From Lepidostoma basale (taxonomy: Eukaryota; Arthropoda; Insecta; Trichoptera; Lepidostomatidae): 64,000 bases of DNA. The notes beneath the pieces were generated by a model. The model was not told the origin of the DNA and did not search any database. It saw only the letters and a program-made list of their open reading frames with translations. This document shows positions 10,501-19,809 of this stretch, piece after piece. The translations under genes and the position numbers were made by a program. Location: the NCBI GenBank assembly GCA_022606425.2, contig JAHDVF020000998.1, forward strand, positions 1-64,000. Direction: 5' to 3'. Numbering within the stretch: position 1 is the first letter of the stretch; every line of letters begins with the position of its first letter.

Positions 10501-13500
10501 GCGCAGCCACGGCCTTTAGGTGGGTGGGCCGGAGCAGCTGGCATGCCTAAATAATCCATTATTACATTAGTGCACACCCAACATTTTTGGATTGTTACAG
10601 ATGGTTTTCATTCCTCACTCTGTCATACCTCCACCAATATCTGTCTGAAATAATTGAATGTCAGGTCAAAAGTTTTTCTTTTTATATTTTGAGTGCGGGA
10701 TATAGAAGTGAAAAAGAAATTAGATTAAACGTGGGGTCCTTCTTGCTTTTGTTGGAATGTTGCTATTTGAATATTTGTATGTTGAATATTTGAATGTTGA
10801 ATATTTGCCGCAGAACTCCCTCATTCATGACTCTTTCTGTCAATGATATTTTTGAAATTCTACGATCTATCTAAACAGTGTTTTGCCGGTTCCACAAGAT
10901 TCTAAATGTATCGGCATATTTACCTTCAGGAAGCCGGCTACCGCACCGGCTCCGCTCTTGTCGCGTGACATGCCGGCCATGTTGCCCCCGTGTTTGACGT
11001 CCGCACCGCCCGTGTCGTAGGTCACACCCTTCCCCACCAGCATGGCCGTGTCGGTGATCTTTGACGGATCCGCTGGCGTGTACGTGATGAAGATCACGCG
11101 ACCTGGAATAAGTTCACATGTAAAAGAAAATGTTGATTTAACCACCCTACCTATTTGAACGTACGTGATACATTCACTTTGACTGTACCATTCTACGATA
11201 TCCCGTATCACGTACGGGCTTGAGAAAAAGTAATGTACCTCAAATGTACAAAGTTTTAGGGATACGCGCGTGTGCCATCAAAACTTGCGCACAAGTCTTC
11301 ATAAATATGATAGTTTTACAAGGGGCAGGCCAAGTGTGCGGCCGAGTATTTGACGTTTCGTAATTTAAAAAAAATAAAATTAGTATGTAATTAAATTTCA
11401 TTAATAAAAAACCTGCTTGTTTTTTGCACGTTACTCGGAAAATAACGGTTAAATAACTTTTTGAAAACATTGTATTATCACATGCACTTTTCACAAACAT
11501 GTGTAGACATGTGTAGCATGTTCACAGCGGATGGCCGAACGGATAGTGATGTCGAAAGAAGGGTTGGTGCGAGTAACAAAGTGAATGGAGCTTTAAAAAT
11601 AGTTATTGGAAACAATAATTTATCAATGAAAGCGAAAACGGCCGTTCACAATGGTGTTCTGGTCCCAACCATAATGTATAGAAGCGAGCATGTAACCGGC
11701 AGAATAAGGATGAGAGCAGAATAAATGCGGTAGAGATGAGGTCCCTAAGATGTATGTGTGGTAGAACGATATATGACAGAATCTCAAATGCTTATATAAG
11801 AAAGGAATGTAGAGTGGAAGAAGGTATTATAAACAAAATTATGATAGGATCGCTGCTTTCGGACATATGGAGCGCATGGATGGAGAAAGAATGGTTAAGA
11901 AAGTATACATTAATGATGTAAATGTAGTACGGAGTCGAGGCAGACTGAGGAAAACATGGCATGACCAAATTAATCAAATTTTAATGGTTGGTCATGTTAG
12001 AAGTCGGAAGAATCGACGTGCGTGTATGACTCGCTGTATGAATGTGGAGGAAGCTAGAGAGATATATTATGATAGATTAGTGTGGCGATCCATTCTCTCT
12101 GCCTACCCCTGTGGAGAAACGGTGTGATGGTTTGTTGTTGTTGTTGTGTAAAGATTTTAACTAAAAAAGACATTTTGACTGACTGATTTTATCTACACTA
12201 ATGATATGACACTAATCACATCAGTTGGCACCATGAACCAGCTGCAGACTCGGAATGTTTACATCCCTTAGACCAATATGGTCAGCAACATAATTGTTCT
12301 CCAGAGAGCAAGAGCTGATAGAGAATTGTTAGCCAGTATTGAAGCCTGTAGTGTGGCATATTTGGGTATTCATTTATTTATTGATAATTCATTTTAATTA
12401 ATACAAACGAAAATGTACGTTTTCAGGAAGCTTTATTTTAGTTTATGGGAATGACATGACACATTGTTCATATCGTAGCAAAGCGAAAAAAGTCATTCTC
12501 ATTAAAAAAATAATTAAAGAGATTTTCATTTGTATTAATGAATAAATATGAAGTTTTACACGGTTGTTAAATAAACAATGAATATATATATCCAGCACTC
12601 GGGATGGAAGGTTAGTGTGCTTTTAAAAATGGGGTAATTATTGACTGATATGAGCTACAGAAATAAGTACAAAAGTGTCACCTCTGTGCCTCTCGATTTC
12701 ATTGGCCCCTCGGTTGACGGCAGCCAGGAGGGGGTACTCCTTCTCCAGCAGGGACAGCTCACTCTGCACCTCCACCGTGATCTGGGGGTCGTTAGCGAAG
12801 GCGCGGCGCACGTAGGCCTCCACATTCGGGGGGCACATGCGCTCCGGGTCACCCCCGGCAATGTCGCGGGCCACTATCCTACATCAAAGGCAACAAACAT
12901 TGTTTTATTTAGCATGCTGCAAAACCTACCTGCCAGGTTATATCTGTGGGTAGAGCAATCAATTTGCTTAATCGGGTCGCTTCAGGGATACAATATCAAT
13001 GTTATGATTGAATATTCTCATTAATTCATCTTTTTCTTCTCTGGCATTACCCTTGGTGGGTCTTAGCCTCCTCCAAGAAATTGATATATGGCCGAGCCAT
13101 AGAGGGCTCCCTCCGCTTACCTGAAGCTGTTTTGACGAGGTCCGGCATTGCGGATCAGTCTCCCTTCCCCCCAGCAAGATAATCCAAGAAATATCTCCAT
13201 TCCGTCCTGTCTCTGGCCGCCACCTCCCAGTCTTGTTACTCCAGGACCCGACATTCACAGCACCATCTACGGCGACAGCCACGACACCATCCAACCATCG
13301 CTTGCTCGGCCTACCGACACTTCTTCGCCTTACTAGATTGTCAAACAACACTCTTTTAGGGAGCTACAGATGTTCCATGCGGCGCAAGTGCCCTAGCCAG
13401 TGCAGTCTGTTAATCTTAATAAACTTGACCACGCTGACGTCTTGGTATAGATCGTTGAGTTCTGTGTTTTATCTTCTTCTCCACATCTGACCATCCTTAA

Positions 13501-16500
13501 TGGGTCCGACGATTCTGCGGAGGATTTTCCTTTTGAAGCAGTTCATCTTTACTTCATTACGTTTAGTGAATGTCCAAGTCTCGGAGGCATTTTATTTATT
13601 TATTATTATTTACTGGTCTAATCAGCATTTTATGTAACGTGGTCTTTTTTTTTCTGGATAGTAAACATGACTTCAAGGGTTTATTGAGGCCAAAGTAGCA
13701 TCTGTTTGCTGCGAATATCCGTTTTCAAATCTCTTCGCTGACATCATTTATTTTGTTAACTAATTCCATCTATTTTTTTCTTTATTATAATTGTATGGTA
13801 TATTTATATTATTAATTTGTCATGCATCTTATGTTTCTCGCTCTTTTTATTCATTTATTATGTATTACTTATTATTGTGTATCTCTAACTTGTATCTTTA
13901 GAGTATTGGAAAGAAAATTTTGTAATGCTTTAGATATATTTAAAATAAATAAATGAAATGAAATAAATTCTTACTCATAATATTTTTTTGAAATGTTTTT
14001 TCATGTGTTAAATTCTTATTACGTAATTCTAAAACAATCTAGAATTGTATGTCTGTGAATATTTGTGATTTAAAAAAAAATATATTAAATGAATCACAAT
14101 CAAAAAATGTTAAATTTATAAAAACAAAATGTTTATTCTTGAACAAGGTCATTTCATAGAATTTCATCATTAATTTCTTAAATAATTACACAATAGTGCC
14201 CCTGTTAGTTGCCGTAACGCCTCCAATTGTCTCTGAAGCCCTTACCGCTCTGTTAAAAGGTTTCTGTGGCCTTGGTGGGCGGTACCAACCCCGTTGGGAG
14301 CCTATGTATTAGAATTAGATAGTCCGAATGAAAGTATTTCTACAGACCTGGCTTGATCCAAGTTGAGAGCTATCTGGCGGACGGTGTTTGCTTCCCGCCG
14401 AAGGTTGTCTCCGTAAACTCCCAGACGGTCCACCTTGGTTCGCACTCCGCTGTCTCTCACTTGGAGGGGCTGGAAGAATATAAAATACATTTTAACTTCA
14501 AACAATTAATAAAATTTAAAAAAAAAAAAAAAACATTTTTAGTAAACTTTACAATCACGTTGCATTTCAGCTGAAGGAAGGAAATTAAGTTAAAGTATTT
14601 ATTTATTTATTTTAATTTGTAAAAATAGCAAAAAACTATAAATTTATTTATAATGTTAATGACTTTTTTCTAGTTTCTTAACTTACAGAAAAACATACAT
14701 TTAAACGAGAACTACAAATAAACTTGAATAAGGAAAACACAATAAGTGAATAAAAGAAAAATAAAGCAAATAACAAGTGAAAGAAAACATATACACATAT
14801 TTGACTCGATATTCAATCATTTATATAAATGAAAACATCTGTTTTCTAGAAGGTTTATTATATTTTATGGGAATGACATGTTTCGCATTGCTAAGATCGA
14901 AATTGATAATGCCTTAGCAATGTGAAACTTCTAGAAAACAGAGGTTTTAATTCATATTAATCACTATAATTGACTGAGGTTTTCCCACAAAGATTTGATT
15001 TAAATATTAGTTGTATTTTTTCCAGTATATGGACGATATGTTACATCAGATGTTTTAACATTTATTTAATAAATTGAAATACAAATAGCAGACTTACAAC
15101 ATAAAGTGCGTCCAGCACACCCAGCAGCAGCACCAGATCACCATTCTGGAAGCCGGGCACGTCCTGCAGGACTAAGATGGGTTTCCTGATCCCAGCCTTC
15201 AGGGCTCTGTTCATCCCTTTCTTGGCAGCATCATACAGACTCCTGTAAATAATAAAATTCATTCAGATTTCAATAAATCTTCTTCGTCTTGTGCCATATC
15301 AGGTTTTCTCGATGTTGGCTATCACTTCTGTAAAGGCTTCGTCTTGTGCCGCCGGAATAACTCCTGCACGCTCCTTAATCGAGTCCAGTATTTAATGTTG
15401 CACAGCCAAGATATTTGCCTTTTACTAGGACCACATCGTCCTTCAATCTTACCCATTATCAAAGTTCGAGGATCTCACATATGTCTCCACACGAGATGAG
15501 ACATTTTAACAATTCTCTGTTTCAATGAACCAATTGGTAGACGATAGATGGACCAGAAGGGTGGTGGAGTGGAGACCCCGCGAAAACAAAAGAAACATAT
15601 GGAGACCCCCCACACGATGGTCCGATGATGTTTGAAATTTTTTTGGTGATCGGATGCGAAAGGCACAAGACAGGAATACGTCGAGAATTATGGGGGAGGC
15701 CTATGTCTAGCAGTGGACGACAACGGCTGTTTAAGAAGAAGTTGCAATGAACTCTCCTCAGGACATCTGAATTATTAACTAAATCTGTCCATGGTATACG
15801 AAGCATCCTTCTCTGTAGCCACATTTTAAATGCCTTTAACCGGTTCATAGTATGCACTTTCAGAGTCTAGATTTCCGAACCATACAACAGAATAGGCCAA
15901 ATATATAATAACACTTCAACATTTTCTGCCTATGATTCAAATTCAGTCAATTATTCCAGAATATTCCATTCTTCATTTCACCTCCACATTCGGGTCTACA
16001 GACATAAATTTTTTAATTAAATTTAATAAGAAAAAATAAGACAGGAAAAGAAGACGCTTCTGGCGCGACCACGTAGAACGAATGAGCGACGATAGACTCC
16101 CCCAATCAGCCGTAAACAACGTGCCAATGGGAACTCGCCAACCCGGAAGACCTGCGAAGAGATGGCGAGACAGTTGGAGTTCTGTGTCCCAGGAGACCTC
16201 GACGCCATAAAAACATATCCACAGATCTATTAAAAGAGGAAGAAGAAGAAGAAAAAACAAAATATTTTTAAAAAAGTTATAAATTAATTATATTGGTCTC
16301 CTGAAAAACAAGCTTCAAAACAAACTTCAAAACATGTTAAATTATAAGCATTTATGCATGTCATCACATCTATATTGCTATTTCTCTTTTACATATTATA
16401 AATTAGTAACAACTCAGCAGAATTGAGTTTATTAACAATATTACATATGCATTATCACATCATTCAAGTCTCCCAACAATTGTAAAAAATTAAATTTATG

Positions 16501-18567
16501 GTAGGTAGTAAATTCCAAAGAGGCAAAGCCTTAAAGTAAGAACTTTACAACTATAGACAATGACATAGTGTTGCCAATTGGCATTATAATTAATTTATAC
16601 CAGTCATGTTTAAATTTAGAATCTCTATTGAATGAAAACAAATGCAGAATATGTTATGACATCAGTTAGCAGTAAAATATGATAGAAGGAGTGACACTGT
16701 CAAAGTTAAACATCAGTAATATGAAGATGGATAATCTACAAAATAAGTTAACGATTTTATGTAACAACAACAAACCATCACGCCATTTCTCCGCAGGGGT
16801 AGGCAGAGAGAATGGACCGCCACACTACTTTATCCTGACATACCTCTCTAGATTCCTCCACATTCATACATCGAGTCATACACGCACGTCGATTCTTCCG
16901 GCTTCTGACGTGACCAACCTTTAATATTTGATTAATTTGGTCATGCCATGTTTTCCTCGGTCTACCTCAACTCCTTAATCCATTCACATCGTTAACGTAT
17001 ACTTTTTTAACCATTCTTTCTTCACCCATGCGCCCCATATGTCCGAAACCAAAGCAGCGATCATTTCATAATTTTATTCATAATACCTTCTTTCGCTCTA
17101 GATTGCTTCCTAATATCAGCATTTTGGATTCAGTCGTACATCGTTCTACCACACATACGTCTTAGGGACCTCATCTCTACCATTTTATGCATCTCTACTA
17201 TTTTATGTATCTCTATACTCTTAATCTAAAATGAACTAACCATCACACCGTCTTTCCAAAGGGGTAGGTAGAAAGAATACACCGTAACACTGTTCTTTTC
17301 TGAGATACACTTTCTTCCTCAACATTCATACATCGTGTCATGCATGCACGTCGATTTCTCTGACTCCTCACGTGGCCGATATTTAATATTTGATTGATTT
17401 GATCGTGCCACGATTTACTTGGTATTTTTTTGTTTGTTTACATTGTTAACATATACTTTCTTCATAATTCTTTCAATGTGTACAAACCCTTTTAATGACC
17501 CTTTCATTATTTTGTTCAAAACACTTTGAGAAATAAAATGTTAAAACTTTATTACATAAAAAGCAGGATATCTTTGAATAATCTCAAGTCTAACAGATAC
17601 ACTTATCTTAAGGTTGTAAACCTGATCTTTCAGAAGATAAGAGAAAAAAATGTGGTTTTTACCTTACATCGTGATATGGCGATATAGGTCCCGTAGCTGA
17701 TATAACAAGTCTAGAGCCGGCGGCCTGTGGACACTGGATTACTGCAATGTCCTAAAATTGTACAAAATCCAAATCTTGTACTCTGTAAGGCTTTCTTTCT
17801 AAATATTGTACTCTAAAAGGTTTTCCTTTCAAATCTTACACTCTATATGGTTTTCTATCCAAATCTTGCACTCTATAATGTTGTCTATCCAAATCTTGCA
17901 CTCTAAAATGTTGTCTATCCAAATTTTGCAATCTAAAATGTTTTCTATCCAAATCTTGCACTCTAAAATGTTGTCTATCCAAATCTTGCACTCTAAAATG
18001 TTTTCTATCCAAATCTTGCACTCTAAAATGTTGTCTATCCAAATCTTGCACTGTAAAATGTTTTCTTTCCAAAGCTTGCACTCTAAAATGTTTTCTAACC
18101 AAATCTTGCACTCTAAAATGTTTTCTTTCCAAAGCTTGCACTCTATAAGGTTTTCTATATATTATATAATACCAGGACGCATGAGAGATGGTTCAACTTT
18201 AGGAAGACATGATACTCTCTGAAGTCAAGAGAATTTGTCTTCTGAACGTACTTTCATTATTATGAAAGATGTTGATTTCTAAGGTGATCATGTTCAGCAG
18301 ACTGATTGCTCATCCAACCGGCATTACCAGAGACAAATTGGTGCTTATAGGAAACGAAAGAGATACAAGTAAAACAAAACATACGGTTTTGAGTCCTTTG
18401 TCCAGCTGGAATGCAGTTTCCACAGTCTTGTTGAGGATGGATGGCACCTTAACCCCTGACTCCGTGGGATAGGTCACCAGGAGTACGCCATCGTAGTCTG
18501 GGCTGCTGAGAGAGGTCACAGTCTGAAGGGTGGAATTGTCCAAGTAAAACTCGTCCGGAGACGCCAT
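7377..18567 (-). CDS. M17 leucyl aminopeptidase-like protein (NPEPL1/W07G4.4 type), nine coding exons, intact
   Basis: A probable metallo-exopeptidase removing N-terminal residues in the cytosol. Coding exons: 18567-18385, 17751-17663, 15242-15098, 14469-14348, 12878-12682, 11102-10924, 10537-10364, 9244-8951, 7532-7377. They sum to 1539 nt (512 residues plus TAG), and all phases agree. The catalytic C-terminal domain has every M17 ligand: Lys and Asp in GKGVTYDTGG, Lys in DVKHGG, Asp in MSRDK, and Asp, Glu and Arg in NTDAEGR (assignments from the LAP family). The N-terminal third is the divergent family-specific domain. The length fits the NPEPL1/W07G4.4 group (about 520). The start ATG has a good context (AGGATGG) and sits just after a TTCCAG acceptor, implying an upstream 5' UTR exon. 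The introns hold many transposons, but no exon is damaged. Naming within the M17 family is by recalled similarity. Confidence 0.93.
7837..8061. mobile_element. hAT-like MITE, copy 2
   Basis: The inverted arms are about 60 bp. They start CAGTGGCGGTACTCCCATAG and run through AGCCCGGCTTGCGTAAG; the reversed right arm starts CACCGGTGGTACCCCCATAG. The right half matches the copy at 9632-9891. I see no clear 8-bp target duplication here. It lies in aminopeptidase intron 8. Confidence 0.75.
8062..8470 (+). mobile_element. J-family LINE 3' end
   Basis: A 5'-truncated copy. Its frame 8075-8308 reads HFFRLLRGYFENSAVLEGV then RLFVPDRYLRHRQHRLFYV, the C-terminal end of a Jockey/CR1-like ORF2. The 3' UTR follows and ends in (GATTT)n near 8450-8468. 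Intron 8 of the aminopeptidase. Confidence 0.75.
8471..8950. other. Intron 8 remainder
   Basis: AT-rich intronic sequence with no recognised element. Confidence 0.4.
8951..9244 (-). CDS. Aminopeptidase coding exon 8
   Basis: Encodes LKDQSKEEVNPHLYTVATLTGH through SSTATDRGHQ, 98 residues. TVATLTGH is the core segment after the active site. The acceptor is TCACCAG and the donor is CAG/GTAATC. Phase 0 on both sides. Confidence 0.93.
9292..10010 (+). mobile_element. RTE-alpha 3' end, interrupted by a hAT-like MITE
   Basis: A degraded C-terminal RT coding copy at 9292-9631, resuming at 9892 after the MITE insertion and ending with TGATGGTTAGTTAGTTAG. About 40 bp is missing before the tail relative to the copy at 23153. 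Intron 7 of the aminopeptidase. Confidence 0.8.
9632..9891. mobile_element. hAT-like MITE, copy 1, with 8-bp target duplication
   Basis: The ends are CAGTGGCGTGCCTAGGG and, reversed, CAGTGGCGGTACTCCC. It is flanked exactly by GTGAGGAG at 9624-9631 and 9892-9899. An 8-bp duplication and CAGTGGCG termini fit the hAT superfamily. It splits an alpha copy, so it inserted later than that copy. Confidence 0.88.
10022..10066. repeat. piggyBac-like MITE terminal fragment
   Basis: Matches one end of the 315-bp element at 11138 and 37421 (reversed: TTAACCACCCTACTTGCGGG) and terminates at TTAA (10063-10066). Confidence 0.55.
10075..10240 (+). mobile_element. RTE-gamma 3' end
   Basis: The last roughly 130 bp of a gamma copy (RACMVRCMNVE region, then WRSILSAYPFGEMA), ending at TGATGGTTAGTTAGG. 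Intron 7. Confidence 0.7.
10364..10537 (-). CDS. Aminopeptidase coding exon 7 (NTDAEGR signature)
   Basis: Encodes LLRPTHLKAV through RMVMADLLSL, including the M17 signature NTDAEGR with the remaining Asp and Glu metal ligands and the catalytic Arg. The acceptor is ATGCCAG and the donor is CTC/GTGAGT. Phase 0 on both sides. Confidence 0.95.
10924..11102 (-). CDS. Aminopeptidase coding exon 6 (first metal-binding segment)
   Basis: Encodes RVIFITYTP through AGAVAGFLK and carries GKGVTYDTGG, DVKHGG and MSRDK, which hold the Lys and two Asp metal ligands and the catalytic Lys. The acceptor is TTCCAG and the donor is AAG/GTAAAT. A piggyBac-like MITE ends only about 35 bp upstream of the acceptor. 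Confidence 0.93.
11138..11452. mobile_element. piggyBac-like MITE, 315 bp
   Basis: Bounded by TTAA at 11138-11141 and 11449-11452. The ends are TTAACCACCCTACC and, reversed, TTAACCGTTATTTTCCG. A copy of identical length lies reversed at 37421-37735. TTAA flanks with CC-starting ends suggest piggyBac-type transposition. Intron 5, close to the exon 6 acceptor. Confidence 0.75.
11510..12148 (+). mobile_element. RTE-beta 3' end
   Basis: Starts at GSMFTADGR of the RT C-terminal region and runs, with frameshifts, to WRSILSAYPCGETV. It ends GTGATGG followed by (TTG)n at 12131-12148. The tail differs from the (GTTA)n of alpha. Intron 5. Confidence 0.8.
12149..12681. repeat. Intron 5 stretch with MITE1 copy
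   Basis: A degraded MITE1 copy spans about 12405-12575 (GTTTATGGGAATGACATG near 12440, reversed arm near 12505, and the GAAGTTTTACACGGTTG end). Nothing else is recognised. Confidence 0.55.
12682..12878 (-). CDS. Aminopeptidase coding exon 5
   Basis: Encodes IVARDIAGGDPERM through EKEYPLLAAVNRG and IERHR, the conserved linker into the catalytic domain. The acceptor is GATGTAG and the donor is GAG/GTGACA in phase 1. Confidence 0.9.
13030..13560 (-). mobile_element. RTE-like LINE 3' end (family also at 48380)
   Basis: On the minus strand the C-terminal coding region (INRLRWLG, MRR then a GRPSKRWLD segment) reads toward a GAAGAAAAAG tail near 13040. The 48380-48750 copy is better preserved (VKFIKINRLRWLGHLHRM). 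Intron 4. Confidence 0.7.
13561..13970 (+). mobile_element. LINE 3' UTR with AAATAAATGAAATGAAAT tail
   Basis: The 3' UTR segment about 13790-13965 matches the reverse of 52215-52400 and ends in an AAATAAATGAAATG repeat. This is a Jockey-like 3' end by layout. Intron 4. Confidence 0.6.
13971..14347. other. Intron 4 remainder
   Basis: AT-rich, no recognised feature. Confidence 0.4.
14348..14469 (-). CDS. Aminopeptidase coding exon 4
   Basis: Encodes PLQVRDSGVR through ALNLDQA plus AG of an Arg codon. The acceptor is TTCCAG and the donor is AG/GTCTGT, a weaker donor. Phase 2 matches exon 5. Confidence 0.87.
14815..14960. repeat. MITE1 copy
   Basis: Both arms are present (GAAAACATCTGTTTTCTAGA and the reverse near 14925-14950), with the centre GATAATGCCTTAGCAATG. 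Intron 3. Confidence 0.75.
15098..15242 (-). CDS. Aminopeptidase coding exon 3
   Basis: Encodes SLYDAAKKGM through GVLDALYV. The acceptor is TTACAG with one carried base, and the donor is GTAAGT in phase 0. It belongs to the N-terminal non-catalytic domain. Confidence 0.9.
15480..15740 (+). mobile_element. RTE-like LINE 3' end
   Basis: Degraded coding end on the plus strand (RPPTRWSDDV, then KAQDRNTSRIMGEAYV), ending in AAGAAGAAG at about 15733. It meets the opposite-strand copy at 15741 tail to tail. Intron 2. Confidence 0.65.
15741..15900 (-). mobile_element. LINE fragment, opposite orientation
   Basis: The minus strand reads LKAFKMWLQRRMLRIPW then TDLVNNSDVLRRV, a C-terminal RT segment of the family also seen at 24070 and 29500. 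Intron 2. Confidence 0.65.
16020..16260 (+). mobile_element. RTE-delta 3' end
   Basis: Reads RRRFWRDHVERMSDDRLP, then QPGRPAKRWRDSW, and ends in GAGGAAGAAGAAGAAG. A 5'-truncated short copy in intron 2. Confidence 0.7.
16261..16762. other. Intron 2 stretch
   Basis: AT-rich with no clear element. A weak J-like motif is present near 16680-16730. Confidence 0.35.
16763..17190 (-). mobile_element. RTE-beta 3' end
   Basis: Begins with the tail AACAACAACAAACC, then the reverse of SAYPCGE..., continuing upstream through the KTWHDQINQ and NDVNG region. Frameshifted. Intron 2. Confidence 0.75.
17233..17525 (-). mobile_element. RTE-alpha 3' end
   Basis: The tail AACTAACCATCACACCG is followed by reversed alpha coding sequence as far as the VMNKIMKGS region. 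It lies in tandem behind the beta copy at 16763. Intron 2. Confidence 0.75.
17663..17751 (-). CDS. Aminopeptidase coding exon 2
   Basis: Encodes DIAVIQCPQAAG through PISPYHDV plus two bases of an Arg codon. The acceptor is TTTTAG and the donor is AG/GTAAAA (phase 2). At 89 nt it is too short to stand out as an ORF. It is supported by the phase match to exon 3 and by continuity of the family sequence. Confidence 0.85.
17771..18158. repeat. Minisatellite, 13 units of exactly 30 bp
   Basis: The unit is approximately AAATCTTGCACTCTAAAATG + TTKTCTATCC. Units start at 17771, 17801 and every 30 bp to 18131, the last slightly short, with no indels. Units 4-10 alternate TTGTC and TTTTC, suggesting a 60-bp higher-order unit. 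Because 30 is divisible by 3, both strands stay open (plus 17806-18222, minus 17836-18141), giving decapeptide repeats that I do not regard as genes. It lies in aminopeptidase intron 1, next to the 3' end of a J LINE. Confidence 0.95.
18163..18350 (-). mobile_element. J-family LINE 3' segment
   Basis: Reverse orientation. GCATGAGAGATGGTTC, then the IDVFH coding end, as in the copies at 28730 and 29165. It borders the minisatellite and overlaps the approach to exon 1 (18385). Confidence 0.65.
18385..18567 (-). CDS. Aminopeptidase coding exon 1
   Basis: Encodes residues 1-61, from MASPDEFYLDN to DKGLKT. It ends in phase 0 at a GTATGT donor (18384 downward). The acceptor-like TTCCAG immediately before the ATG suggests the true first exon is non-coding and lies above 18570. 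Confidence 0.9.
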
Positions 18568-18689
18568 CCTGGAATAAAAACATTTACAATAATTATTTAG
18601 TCCGTTTTTCTTAAAGCCTTATTATATTTATTGTGGAAAGCAACGGGAAACTGCCAAATTAAAATGGCCCGAATCATAAGAACCAGCAA

Positions 18690-18800
18690 ATATATTATTA
18701 AGTTCTGCTGCAAACTAATTCCTAGGATTGAAACATAAAAAATAAATGGGAGTGATATGTCTCGCTTTGCTAGGGCATTATCAAATGTGGAGACAATCAA
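18690..18800. repeat. MITE1 fragment
   Basis: GGGAGTGATATGTCTCGCTT and GGCATTATCAAATGT match the MITE1 left arm. The right arm is missing. Confidence 0.5.
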
Positions 18801-18899
18801 TATCTAAGCTAATGGAGGTTTTCAGATCTAAACTGAAAACCCATCTTTTTCATATTTCATACCCAATTTAAATGTTTATACTTTGTTCTACTATACTTT

Positions 18900-19400
18900 T
18901 TAACTGATCGGGAAAATCAGATGCAGCGTTCATGAGTTACATCCTTAAAAAACAGAAAATACCGATCGACCTGAAACGAAAAGTCTATGAAGCCTGCCTT
19001 CTGCCAGTTGGTACTTATGGTCTTGAAACTGTTACATTGTCATAAACAAAGTGCCGAGAAACTACGAGTGACCCAAAGAGCCATGTTAGGAATAAGCCTA
19101 AGAGACAGAGTCAGAAACGATACGGTGAGAGAAAAAACAAAGGTCACTGACATCATCCATCGGGTGGAGACTCTAAAATGGCAATGGGCAGGTCACGTAG
19201 CCAGAAGCTCAGAAGACAGCTGACTTGGAGACCGTGGACGGCAAAGGGAAGTTCAGGGCGACCGCAACTACGGTGAATGACCTGAATAGGCACGTCGGAA
19301 TAACTTGGATGCAGTCTGCACATGACAGAGTGACATGGAAGCGAATGGAGGAGGCCTTTGCCCAGGAGTGGACGGGAATATGGTGAGGAAGAAGAAGGAC
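18900..19400 (+). mobile_element. RTE-epsilon 3' end
   Basis: Degraded C-terminal coding region: VTQRAMLGISLRDRVRNDTV, KVTDIIHRVETLKWQWAGH, then WKRMEEAFAQEWTGIW and a GAAGAAGAAGG tail. A 5'-truncated copy. Confidence 0.75.
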
Positions 19401-19678
19401 GAATATAGTATATTTTTATTAATGTGTGATATAAAACCGAGTTCGACTGTGTATTAATAACACAAAACATGAAAGACAAAATATTATCTCTAATCTACTC
19501 GTGTATACTCTACGGAAACGCCCATTATGGGAGCAGACATTTTAAATAAAAAAACATAGGATTTGAAACGGAACCAAACAGATTTTTTGGAATTTCATAA
19601 ATAATATTGTGACATACAGTTTTATTTGTCAAAATATAGTAAAACAATAAAATATACATTTAATAATACAATCACACT
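19401..19678. other. Spacer between LINE copies
   Basis: AT-rich with no recognised element. Confidence 0.35.
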
Positions 19679-19777
19679 TGTATGAATGTTGAGGAAGCGA
19701 GAGAAACATGTCAGGAAAGAAAAGTGTGGCAGTCCATTCTTTCTGCCTACCCCTTCGGCGAGACGGCGTTAGTTATC
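19679..19777 (+). mobile_element. RTE-alpha terminal fragment
   Basis: Only the last roughly 95 bp (MNVEEARETCQERKVWQSIL...SAYPFGET) followed by GTTAGTTA. A longer alpha copy follows directly in the same orientation. Confidence 0.7.
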
Positions 19778-19809
19778 ACACTTGGATTAAATAACTACAA
19801 TCACATAAT

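Noticed and set aside
17771..18158. Possible CRISPR-like array
   Set aside because: The units are contiguous 30-bp repeats with no unique spacers, in a eukaryotic intron.
17806..18222. 138-residue plus ORF and 101-residue minus ORF in the minisatellite
   Set aside because: Both arise because the repeat period is divisible by 3. There is no start context, no splice support and no protein family; the region is intronic.
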